A stretch of 64,000 bases of DNA, from the NCBI RefSeq assembly GCF_026210795.1, contig NC_089441.1, positions 3,100,001 to 3,164,000 of the forward strand, read 5' to 3'. Each line of letters opens with the position of its first letter. Position 1 is the stretch's first letter. Below, piece after piece: positions 48,907 to 58,820 of this stretch. The notes under the pieces were generated by a model, which saw only the letters and a program-made list of their open reading frames with translations, was not told the DNA's origin and ran no database searches. Made by a program: the position numbers and the translations under genes. The DNA comes from Rhizophagus irregularis (lineage: Eukaryota > Glomeromycota > Glomeromycetes > Glomerales > Glomeraceae).

Positions 48907-48970
48907 CTGGCCAACGGGAAGTAAGGTTACATAATTTAGAATTTATTTATACGGGTAATCTAAACATTAC
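48907..48970 (-). promoter_or_regulatory. Promoter-like conserved block upstream of ILV6-like gene
   Basis: On the minus strand: TTTAGATTACCCGTATAAAT, then AATTATGTAACCTTACTTCC and GGCCAGTTTATTACGTGACG. TATAAATA (48944-48951) lies about 235 bp upstream of the ATG and points the same way. The same ordered words occur at 5979 and 52046. Confidence 0.5.
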
Positions 48971-49017
48971 GATACACAAATTTTTTTTCCTGTTCTGCGT
49001 TTACTTTAAAAAGTCAA

Positions 49018-49240
49018 AGATGGTTTCAAACGACACTGATCTCATATCGAACGGACATCTTCAATCTCAAAACAAAAGAAGAAGAAAGCATTACGTGTTG
49101 ACAGGCTATTTTCGTATGCAACGAAAGATCAGATGATTGCAGATGAAATTCATCGAAAACAATCAAGTGAACAGAAAAACGCAAAAGACAACAAGGATAA
49201 GTTTCAACTACGATTGATTTCAAAAGCAGAGGAGATGTAA
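49018..49240 (+). pseudogene. Possible small hypothetical gene, frame-shifted
   Basis: ATG at 49020 opens MVSNDTDLISNGHLQSQNKR. In a second frame over the same bases KKKALRVDRLFSYATKDQMI and EIHRKQSSEQKNAKDNKDKF reads to ISKAEEM and TAA near 49240. The two frames overlap in an AAG/AGA run (about 49075-49087), so either a small intron or a frameshift (or sequencing error in the run) joins them. The product would be a basic helical protein of about 73 aa. No family recognised. Confidence 0.35.
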
Positions 49241-49794
49241 TAATTCAAAATAAGGCTTACACATCAAAGACGTGTAATTGTGTGGAAAAGTTCAGAATAT
49301 TGGAGGATCAGAAACGTACAAATGCAAGAATTATTATATAGAAATAGGTAGAGATGGTAGAGATATCAATGGCGCCCGAGGGATATTCCTTCGGGCTTTG
49401 CTTGATGAAGCATGATCTTGTCATAAGACATCTTTTCATGCGGGAAATAGTAACTTTACTTAGTAATACTTAGTATTGATTATTATTGATATGTTACAAT
49501 CCATCCGTAATCCTAATTAATCAAATTAATCAAATTAATCAAATTAAAATAGTTTCATCGTTACTGAACTGGAAACTTCATTTGTTAAAAGTCCATTTTT
49601 TACCAAAGATGAAGTAGTTACCTTTTTTAAAAGTAATATTTTACTCACTAAACAGCTTTAATTCAGGGAACTTATGATGCCAATTGCAAGGTATAAATTT
49701 TATATCTAAAATATTATTTGATAAATAATGGTAACTAATCATTGTTTATGATAAAAAGTAATTAAATACAGTAAATAAAACTGTTGGAATATAA
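49241..49794. other. Intergenic region
   Basis: No gene. A strong short hairpin GCCCGAGGGATATTCCTTCG (about 49375-49399) and an AATCAAATT run (49516-49545) are the only marked items. Confidence 0.45.
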
Positions 49795-50877
49795 TTAAAT
49801 TTTATTAAATTCAACACCTTCCATCAACTCTTGATATGGTACTTTCTCTCTAGATTTCTTTGATTTTTTTTGTTGTGTTGAATTAGAATTATATCCTTCA
49901 ATACGGCGAACATTTCCAAACCATCCCTTATTATTTGTTCCTCGCCCAAAAGTAATAGTTTTAGGCGTTCTCGGTAATTTTAGATTTGACATAGATCCAA
50001 CAAGAGAGTCAACATCCATGTTATTAGGATCAGCGCTATTAGATTTTGACAATTCTACATTCAAAGAACTTATTTGTTTTGTTGATAGCGTTGACGGTTT
50101 TGAATTTCTACAATTTCAGGATTATTAAGAAAAATGTTATTTATATATTAAAACTGTTATATACAAGTTAAACAATAACCTGTTTTCGTTCTTATGTTTC
50201 CTTATTCGTTCAGCATTGCGTACGCTAAATGGAATCAATCCATTCATAAGTATACCAAAGTTAAAAGTTTTTGGATATTTATGATAATCTATCAAATGAA
50301 GTCGCCGCTTCTTTGGGCTCCAAAAATATTTATTACAACCTTGGACATAACATTCATGCTAAAATAAAGAGTCAAATTCGTGTTATAAAACATAAGAAAT
50401 AAAAATAAAAGGGACGTAAACATATAATTACTATTTTTTCGCCTTTTTCTTTCCTCATTTGGGCCATTATATCATGAAACTCTGCGAAATGAAGATTCAA
50501 CCAACGTTCCGAAGGAAATAATTTGCCACATTCTTGACAGATATGACGGTGAGACGTATTATAATGAATTTCATAGTCTAAAGTTGAGTAAAATGTTAAT
50601 GGTCTTCTGCTACACCAAGGAGGTAAACAACAAACAATTGGGTTTGCACTATAAAAGGAAACAATTAATGGCTTTTTCAAACTTAAAAATATTTGGATTG
50701 CGTTTCTACTTACTTTGTTAATGAATTTAGTTCCTCATTAAAAACTTTCTGTGCATTATCAATTTGTATACGCGAATGTTTTTTTAGCCAATCGAAACGA
50801 AGTTCCAAGTTTCCTAACGTAAAAAAAGAATCTTCTGGTGAAAATCTTCGTTTGAAAGGTTGATAAACTTCTGACAT
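49795..50877 (-). CDS. ZNF511-like C2H2 zinc-finger protein
   Basis: About four exons from ATG at 50877: MSEVYQPFKRRFSPEDSFFT; NANPIVCCLPPWCSRRPLTF; HRHICQECGKLFPSERWLNL; HECYVQGCNKYFWSPKKRRL; YPKTFNFGILMNGLIPFSVR; a basic/Ser-rich tail with ITFGRGTNNKGWFG; TAA at 49795. Three fingers: C-x4-C...H-x4-H (first), C-x2-C-x12-H-x4-H (second), C-x4-C-x12-H-x4-H (third). The order and the HYNTSHRHxCxxCGKxFPS stretch match ZNF511 family proteins, thought to be nuclear; their function is poorly known. Exon 1/2 join at AA|T gives Asn and keeps frame. Confidence 0.85.
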
Positions 50878-51145
50878 ATTTATAAGTAGAAAAGAAATTA
50901 ATCGGGTGATATCAAAAAATGATCTACCGTCACTTTAAAAAATTTTGCTGATCATTTCCAAAATGGATTTAGTGAACGTCAAATAAGTTGCCTTCAGCCA
51001 AAAATTACAAAAATATTTTTTTTTTATTTGGCTCTTTTATTATTTAACTTTTAGTTATCATATTTCTTTTATTTCCTACACTTTATAAAAAGCAAAAGAG
51101 TGATCTTAATGAAAGAGTTTTTTACCGTATCGCATGATATCTATA

Positions 51146-52028
51146 CACCCACCTGCCAAAAGTATCCGGACACTTCTAAAAAATGACCATTAAATCACAT
51201 TATTTCGACGTCTAGTGATCAGAATTTAACGATTTATGATTCATTGGATTCGTCTAATTGAGACGCATCTAACCACAGTATTTTCAAGTCTGTAAGTTCA
51301 ATAGATCAGAAGTTATTGCTGAATGTCTAAAAACAGTAAAATGCAAATAACTTTTGATCCATCAATTCTAGAGACATGAAAATAATAGATACAATGTACC
51401 TTAACAAGATAAATCTAATGAATCATATTTCATCATTCTAAGTTTAATAGGGAAGAAAACATTGTGAAATTTGTATTTGCTAAAGTTTTAAAGATAAAAA
51501 ATGAATTACTTCATAAAGTTAAATCACATTATTTCAATAACCAGTGAACAGAATCTAATTATTTATGATTCAATGAATTCATATTATCAAGATACATCTA
51601 ATTACAGTGTTTTTATGTCTCTAAATTTGATGGGTCAGATGTTATTCTCAACAGTAAAATGCAAATAATTCATTATTCACTTTTAAAAATTTGACATATA
51701 CAAATTTCAAAACGTTTTCTTCTCTATTGAACTTAGAAAGATGAAATATGATTCATTAGATTTGTCTTGTTAAGATACATGGTATCTATTATTTTCACGT
51801 CTCTAGAATTGATAGATCAAAAGTTATTTGCATTTTACTATTTTTAGACATTCAGCAATAACTTCTGATCTATTGAACTTACAGACTTGAAAATACTGCG
51901 GTTAGATGCGTCTCAATTAGACGAATCCAATGAATCATAAATCATTAAATTCTGATCACTGGATGTCGAAATAATGTGATTTAATGGTCATTTTTTAGAG
52001 GTGTCCAGATACTTTTGGCAGGTGGGTG
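51146..52028. mobile_element. 883-bp palindromic Tc1/mariner-type MITE, TA duplication
   Basis: Ends CACCCACCTGCCAAAAGTAT and ATACTTTTGGCAGGTGGGTG, flanked by TA at 51144-51145 and 52029-52030. Almost the whole element is two inverted arms. Inside each arm the module (GATTCGTCTAATTGAGACGC) recurs, giving five imperfect copies, each next to AATTGATAGATCAAAAGTTA-like words. No ORF. Confidence 0.92.
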
Positions 52029-52045
52029 TATATTAAAAAATTTGT

Positions 52046-52125
52046 AACGTTTAGATTACCTGTATAAATAAATTTTAATTGTGTAACCTTACTTCCATTG
52101 TAATTCTGGCCAGTATTATAGCCAA
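52046..52125 (+). repeat. Copy of the dispersed promoter-like block
   Basis: GTTTAGATTACCTGTATAAA, then AATTGTGTAACCTTACTTCC and GTAATTCTGGCCAG. Very similar to 48907-48970 (reverse) and 5979-6035. No gene follows, so this copy is probably a fossil. Confidence 0.55.
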
Positions 52126-52397
52126 TTACAGTGCATTACCTAATAATAATTGACCAACTTCAAATTCCTAAAAAAAAATTTTTTATTAAATATTTAAAAA
52201 AGTTAACCAATAATTTTTAAAGTTTATAACTTAAGCTTTAAGAATTATTGGTTAATTTTCATTAAAAATAAATATTGGCTCACTTAGCATTTTATAAATC
52301 AATAATTTAATTATGCAGCCTAAATTTGAGAATTAAGACTATATATTTTTGCATAACTAATTTTAAATTGATGCAAATACAGAAGACAATCAATGAT

Positions 52398-53690
52398 AAA
52401 GCTCTGAACAGTTTAGGCTAAACTGGAAAACTGATCTGAAACTGGCTCAAAATTCGGTTCAGTTCAGTTTGAGTATTAAAACCGAAAAACTGGCGGTTCG
52501 GTTTATACATGCTGCCCAAATTATTTTGGGATGCCATAATTCATTCGGTTTATATATAATTTACTATGTAAAGTGCCAAAATAATTTGGGATGCTATAAT
52601 TGAATTTGGGATTTTACTTATAATTACGGCAGTCCAAAATAATTTGGGTGGCATGTATAGTTCGGTTCAGTTTAATCCAATTTTTTTAAAAATGCAAAAA
52701 ATCAAATAGCCATCCATCTAATGATTATACAAGTTGAGCCATATATCATTAGTTTCGTCTTAATAAGACGCATCGAATGGCGGTAAGATCATATTTCTAG
52801 CATCGATAGATCACATGTTAACCTACGCTAAATGATTTATAAATAATTGGAATTAGCAAGCTATCTATCAGTGTTAGAGATATAATCTTAGCACCATTTG
52901 ACGCGTCTCAGTGACGAATCTAATGAATATAAATTCATCTCGATGTTATCCACTAGATAGCGAATAATGTCAAGTTTCGTATTTTTTAAAATTTTTAAGC
53001 GTTAAAAATTAAAAATTCTGATATATGAATTTATTCATCATCCAATAATAGTACAAATATGAATTAGGACTCATTTGATTCGTCTCGATGAGATGAGTTG
53101 AATGGTGGTGAGATCATGTCTCTAGCATCAATAGATCGTAAGTTAATTTATGCTAAATGATTTATAAAAAATTAGCATTAGCAAGCTATCTATCGATGTT
53201 AGAGACATGATCTTACCACCATTCAACTCGTCTCATCAAGACGAATCCAATGAGTCCTAATTCATATTTGTACGACAATTGGATGACAAATAAATTCATG
53301 TATCAGAATTTTAATTTTTAACGCTTGAAAATTTTAAAAAAATGCGAAACTTGATATTATTCGCCATCCAGTAGTTGTACACAAACGAATTTATATTCAT
53401 CTCACTGAGATGCGTCGAATGGTGGTGTAATCATGTCTCTAGCACTGATAGATAGCTTATGCTAAAGACATGATCTTACCACTATTCGACACGTCTTATC
53501 GAGGCGAATCTAATAATATATGACTTGACTTTATATGATCACGAGATAGATGGCTATTCAATTTTTCACATTTTTATAAAAATTGGATTAAACTGAACTG
53601 AACCACCAGTTTTTTAGTTCAGTTCTTATGGATTTAGACTCTAATCCAAACCATTTATAATCCAGACTAAACTGACCCATTTGGAGCTTT
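52398..53690. mobile_element. 1.3-kb palindromic element with 10-bp direct repeat
   Basis: Ends begin AAAGCTCTGAACAGTTTAGG and finish AAACTGACCCATTTGGAGCT+TT. Subterminal GGTTCAGTTCAGTTT / AACTGAACTGAACC repeats pair. Flanking AATCAATGAT is identical at 52388-52397 and 53691-53700, a length closer to MULE-type duplications. The interior (52740-53560) is a set of nested palindromes with six copies of the module. A smaller element is inserted at 52506-52657. Confidence 0.82.
52506..52657. mobile_element. 152-bp TA-flanked MITE nested in the 52398 element
   Basis: Ends TACATGCTGCCCAAATTATT and AATAATTTGGGTGGCATGTA; TA at 52504-52505 and 52658-52659. It interrupts the GGTTCGGTTTA / TAGTTCGGTTCAG repeat of the outer element, so it came later. 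CAAAATAATTTGGG occurs a third time in the middle. Confidence 0.88.
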
Positions 53691-53700
53691 AATCAATGAT

Positions 53701-54001
53701 ATGCTGACATTTTTCAAAGTGAAAAAAATTATATACATATTAATAAAATGAAAGTAAAAATTTAAGTACAATACATTTATTGCATCTTTAGTCATTAATA
53801 TTCTATTTTTATTTGCTACAATAATAGCTTTAATTCCATGAAATAAGCAATTGATTTACATCTTATAATATTCCAGAGAAATATCTTTTACGTATTTTAA
53901 TGTACTTTTTTTAAGGTATTTCAAAGATGATATGAATATTATTATATTGATCAGTTTCTCCATAAAATCAGATTTTCTTTTAAGCGCTATTACTAGGCCA
54001 G
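53701..54001. other. AT-rich spacer between elements
   Basis: No gene or repeat boundary recognised. Confidence 0.5.
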
Positions 54002-55701
54002 TAGTGCTCTGAAAAAAATCTGATTTGATCTGGATTCGCAGATTTGATCTGAGTCAGATCCAGTTCAGTTTTCAAAATTTTGATCTGTAAATCAGATCGG
54101 ATTTAAAAAAATCTGATCCGATCAGTTTCAGATCGGATCAGATCATAACACAAGAAAATCTGATCTGATCTGAACAGATTCGGATCAGATTTTTTTTTTA
54201 AAAAAAAAAAATTTATTTTTTTATTTTTTTTAAAAACCCTTTCCTGGACGAACAGACGCCAGACGACCAAGATTTAAAAGAATGAACTAGATAAGTTTGT
54301 TTCTTTTTTTTTGTTATTTTTACTTGAGGAAACGTAATTAACGTTCCCTTTCTTTTTTTTTTAGGAAATCTGAACATGGACGAAGTCTACTGACCAGGAT
54401 TTAAAAAAAAATGAACTATGGTAAGTTCATTTCTTTTTTTTTAGTTTTTTTTTTATTTTACTTAAAGGAACACAATTAACATTCCCTTTCTTTTTTTTTA
54501 GGAAACCTGAACATGGATGAAGCCTAATGACCAGAATTTAAAAAAAGAACGAACTATGTAAGTTCATTTCTTTTTTTTGTTATTTTTACTTGAGAGAACA
54601 TAATTAACAGTTCTCTTTCTTTTTTTTAGAAAACCTGGATGTGAACGAAACCTAATGACCAGGATTTAAAAAAAGAACAAATATGGTAAGTTCGTTGCTT
54701 TTTTTTAAGTTTTTTTTTTTATTTTACTTAAGGAACCGTAATTAACGTTCCCTTTCTTTTTTATTTTTTAAACCTGAACGTAATAAGCCTAACAACCAGA
54801 ATTTAAAAAAAGAATGAACTATGGTAAGTTCATTTTTTTTTTAAAGTTTTTTTTTTATTTTACTTAAGAGCATCAAGTAATTAATGTTCCCTTTCTTTTT
54901 TTAAAAACCTGAATGGGAACGTAACGACAGATTTAAAAAAGAACGAATCCACAAGCATTTTTTTTTCCCTTATACTTAATGTTTAACGAACCAGGTTTCT
55001 TTTTTTCCTGGATGCGAACGTTTTTTTAAGCTATTTTCAACTAGGATTTAAAAAAGAACGTAATTATGTTCCCTTTCTTTTTTTTTTAAGTTTTTTTTAT
55101 TTTATTCTTAGCGAACGAAGTCAATTAACGTTCCTTTAATTGTGGATTTAAAAAAGAATGAACTATGGTAAGTTCGTTTCTTTTTTTAAGTTTTTTTTTT
55201 ATTTTTACTTGAGGGAACTGAATTAATAGTTCCCTTTCTTTTATTTTAGAAAACCTGGATGTGAGACGAAGCTGAACGACTAGGATTTAAAAGAACGAAC
55301 TATGGTAAGTTCATTTTTTTATTTTTATTTTTTATTTTTATTTAAGGAACGTAATTAACGTTCTCTTTCCTTTTATTTTTAGGAAACCTGGACGTGAGAT
55401 GAAGCTAAACAACCAGGATTTAAAAAAATGAACTATGGTAAGTTCGTTTTTTTATTTTTATTTTTATTTTTTTACTTTAAGGAATGTAATTAATGTTCCC
55501 TTTCCTTTTTTTAGTACAAGGACCAGATTCAAACCAGATTCAGATTAGATTCAAATCGAATTTAAATGGATTCGAATTAGATTCAGATTAAATTGAACCA
55601 GATCAGATCAGATTCAGATCAGATCAGATCTATTAAAATAAAAATCAGATCAAATCAGATTTAAGCTGAATCCGGTCTGAACTGATCTGTTAGTAACACT
55701 A
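54002..55701. mobile_element. hAT-like element E1, AGATCAGATC ends, carrying array B
   Basis: Starts TAGTGCTCTGAAAAAAATCT and ends GATCTGTTAGTAACACTA. 54020-54190 and 55510-55690 are dense AGATCAGATC/GATTCGGATCAG repeats in opposite arms. The interior is the intron-like array B and no transposase. Flanking 8-mers (TAGGCCAG, GTTCAAGT) do not match, so boundaries are from the ends only. The right flank is array A-like sequence. Confidence 0.75.
54235..55515 (+). repeat. Tandem array of intron-like units (array B)
   Basis: About ten units of 130-137 bp. Donor GTAAGTTC at 54421, 54558, 54686, 55305 and 55438 among others; a TTTACTTAAGGAACGTAATT stretch with branch-like TAATTAAC; pyrimidine tract; TAG. 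Measured intron-like parts: 54421-54501 (81 nt), 54558-54629 (72 nt), 55305-55382 (78 nt). Mini-exons: 54365-54420, 54502-54557 and 54630-54685 are each 56 nt, 55250-55304 and 55383-55437 are 55 nt, with shared GAAACCTGGACGTGAACGAA-like sequence and in-frame stops. Donor sits in GAACTATGGTAAGTTC and branch site in GGAACGTAATTAACGTTCC, both hairpins. The middle units (54760-55150) have lost some signals. Confidence 0.85.
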
Positions 55702-55995
55702 GTTCAAGTGGGCTTCCAAAAAACAGAAAACCAAGATTCGTAAATACGAATCTTGGTTTATTTTTTTTCTTTTTTTTAATATTATTATAAACAGTTACTA
55801 ATAACTGTTCCTTTCTTTTTTTAGGTTTTGGGTTGGCTTCTGATCTTCAGAAAAGTAGAACCAAAATTTGTAAATACGAATCTTAGTTTTTTTTCTTATT
55901 TTTTTAATATTATGAACAGTTACTAACCATTCTTCTCTTTCTTTTATAGGTTCAGATGGATTGCCAAAGAACGATTAAAGATTCATATATACGAA
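55702..55995 (+). repeat. Array A-type units next to element E1
   Basis: Two to three units close to those at 20.3-21.7 kb: GTGGGCTTCC...CCAAGATTCGTAAATACGAA (donor changed from GTAAGT to GTAAAT), AACAGTTACTAATAACTGTT, then TTTAGGTTTTGGGTTGGCTT, and TACTAAC at 55921-55927. The ORF at 55956-56153 is a run-on from this repeat. Confidence 0.8.
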
Positions 55996-56833
55996 TACAT
56001 GAATCATGTAATTGTAAAATTGTATTTGAATTAACAATATTTATTTGTAAATTAGATAGATGCAATAATAATAATATAATTATAAAGTATTTAAGCATTA
56101 ATAAATACATTTATTTAATAAATTTGATAAAAAAAATTGAAATAAATTCATAAATAAATGGGTTGTTGTTAGACCATAATTTGGCTTAAAATTTTAATAT
56201 TGAATATTAGTCAATTTAAGCCTAAATAATGGTTGAATAATTAGTTCAAATTTGGGACGATTGGCACCCTAAATGAGCCTAAAAATTCAACCTCAATTTG
56301 ATACAGGTTAGATCATCATTTGAACTATATTTGACTTGATCAAATTTAGGCTGAATTGTCCTATTTTAACTAGTGTGGGTTAATCTGAAATTTTTCAGGT
56401 TTCAGGTCAGGTTAGGTCAAGCAGATAACCTGATATAACTTGACTTAATCTGACCCAAAAAAAATTTCAGGTCAGATTTATCAATTAATTTGACCTGACC
56501 AAACTAATTTAGAACTCTAACTGCAATGCGTCTATTTTTTAATATAATATAATCTATTAATAAACCTTAAGAAAAAGATGTATTGGCTATAACATATTCA
56601 TCATATATATTAGTTCTGGCATTATGCAATTTATAAAAAAACATATGTCATACACTCGCCTATCATGATTAAATTAATAAAACTAATATTAGTTTTAGTT
56701 CAGTTAGCTTCTTAAAACATATCATTATGATTTTAATTGATTTTTCACTATAGATGTCCTATAATAAAATGGATATATTGTTATATATCGGCATTTTGAT
56801 CTTTACCAAAAAATCACTGACCATCATCATGTG
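55996..56833. other. Repeat-derived stretch without genes
   Basis: 56175-56520 holds GGTCAGGTTAGGTCAAG and TTTGACCTGACC words that pair as a weak inverted repeat, perhaps an old MITE; ends not certain. Nothing coding. Confidence 0.4.
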
Positions 56834-58270
56834 TAGTGTTCTGAAAAAAACCGATCCGATTCGTATCCACAGATCTGATCCGTAACAGATCAGATCAGAC
56901 CATATATTTTATGATCTGTGATCTGATCCGAATCAAAAAAATTTGATCCATTTTGGATCAAATCAGATCAGATCAACAATTCATTAAAATCAGATCAGAT
57001 CGGATTGATTTGAACGGATCTAATTCAAAACCATTGCAAAATGGTAAATAAAAAACATTTCACAATGTTTTTTATTAAAATCGTTAAAAAAATGTTGCAA
57101 AATGTTTTTTTTGATAAATTAATAATAAAAAATGTTTCGCAACATTTTTTATTAAATAGTTAAAAAAAACCATTGCAAAATGGTATTTTTTTCTTTAAAT
57201 TGAAAGTAAAAAACGTTTTACAACGTTTTTTATTAAAATCGTTAAAAAAATGTTGCGAAATATTTTTTCGATAAATTAATAATAAAAAACGTTTTGCAAC
57301 GTTTTTTATTAAAATAGTTAAAAAATCGTTGTAAAACAGTTTTTTTCCTTTAAATTAATAATAAAAAACATTTCGCAACATTTTTTATTAAAATATTTAA
57401 AAAAACTGTTGTGAAATGGTATTTTTTCTTTTAAATTAAAAATAAAAAACATTTCGCAACATTTTTTATAAAATCGTTAAAAAAATATTGCAAAACATTT
57501 TTTTTTCGATAAATTAATAATAAAAAATGTTTCGCAATGTTTTTTATTAAAATAGTTAAAAAACCGTTGCAAACCAGTTTTTTTCTTTTAAATTGAAAGT
57601 AAAAAACGTTTTGCAACATTTTTTATTAAAATAGTTAAAAAAACCATTGCGAAATGGTATTTTTTATTTTAAATTAAAAATAAAAAACTTTTCGCAACAT
57701 TTTTTATTAAAATCGTTAAAAAACTGTTGCAAAACATTTTTTTTAATAAATTAATAATAAAAAATTTTTATAATGTTTTTTATTAAATAGTTAAAAAAAC
57801 TGTTGCGAAATGGTATTTTTTTTTTTAAATTGAAAGTAAAAAATATTTCACAACGTTTTTTATATTAAAATAGTTAAAAAACTATTGCGAAATAGTTTTT
57901 TTCTTTTAAATTAATAATAAAAAATGTTTTGCAACATTTTTTATTAAAATAGTTAAAAAAAATCGTTGCGAAATGGTATTTTTATTTTAAATTAAAAATA
58001 AAAAACGTTTCACAACATTTTTTATTAAAATCATTAAAAAAACATTGCGAAATGTTTTTTTTCAATAAATTAATAATAAAAAATGTTTCGCAACATTTTT
58101 TAAATTTTGGATTCAAATCGAATCAGATGATAAATCTGAATTGAATTCAGATCAAATCGAATTAAGTCTGTTTCAGATTCGGATCAGATTAGATCCATTT
58201 TTTTTATCCGAATTTGGATCAGATCAGATTCATTTCAAATCTGATCTGATTCGATCCGTTTAGAATACTA
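56834..58270. mobile_element. hAT-like element E2, AGATCAGATC ends, GTTGCGAAAC array
   Basis: Starts TAGTGTTCTGAAAAAAACCG and ends GATCCGTTTAGAATACTA. Flanking 8-mers ATCATGTG and ATTACGTG match at 6 of 8. Subterminal AGATCAGATC repeats in both arms (56850-57020, 58110-58260). The interior is a hairpin array, no transposase. Confidence 0.78.
57030..58105. repeat. Hairpin minisatellite inside E2
   Basis: About 27 short hairpins such as AAAACGTTTTGCAACGTTTT and AAACCGTTGCGAAATGGTTT, joined by TATTAAAATCGTTAAAA and TAAATTAATAATAAA spacers. GTTTCGCAAC and its reverse GTTGCGAAAC alternate. Confidence 0.88.
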
Positions 58271-58429
58271 ATTACGTGTACAATAAATGTAGTGAAATTA
58301 TTTATATGAATCTCGTTACATGCAACAGCATAGCAAAAGTCTGGTACAGTGCACCAAAAAATTTATCTTATATAAGCATTTTCACATGTTAAATTCTTAA
58401 AACTTATACAGTATTGTACTAGTGATAAT

Positions 58430-58736
58430 AGGATCCCGAATAATACTAATATAACTCACAAGTAAACTTTAAGTACCAAAGTAAAAATATATTTTATGGC
58501 ATAACTCTGTCAATATTGAAGCTAGGAAATCGATTTTACTATCATTAGAATCCTCTCATCGAGACGAATCTAATGATATAGATTTTATTAAAATCGAATT
58601 ACTGGTTGTGTTAAAAACAGGGGTATGTAGGATAATAAAATTTTGAAAATACCTTATAATATGCAACTTTTGAAAATTTTAATATAAACTTTATGCAAAC
58701 TCAAATGTGAATTGTATCAGTATTATTTGGGGTCCT
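58430..58736. mobile_element. 307-bp MITE, AGGATCCC ends, near-exact 8-bp TSD
   Basis: Ends AGGATCCCGAATAATACTAA and CAGTATTATTTGGGGTCCT; flanks GTGATAAT (58422-58429) and GCGATAAT (58737-58744), one C/T difference. The module copy CTCTCATCGAGACGAATCTA is at 58552-58575. Confidence 0.87.
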
Positions 58737-58744
58737 GCGATAAT

Positions 58745-58820
58745 GCAGAAAAAATTTAGCAATAAATATTTTGTGTATAAAGCGGAATGGAATTATGTGA
58801 AAATAAATTGTGATGGTAAG
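58745..58820 (+). pseudogene. Possible exon remnant of an unknown gene
   Basis: Reads MQKKFSNKYFVYKAEWNYVK then INCD directly before a GTAAGTGT donor. Frame and donor suggest a leftover coding exon. No downstream exon was found and no family recognised. Confidence 0.3.

Noticed and set aside
49375-49399. Strong GC hairpin as a bacterial-style terminator
   Set aside because: Not meaningful in a fungal nuclear genome and no gene ends there.
56175-56520. Possible MITE with GGTCAGGT words
   Set aside because: Ends and target duplication could not be defined; kept just as a note in the spacer entry.
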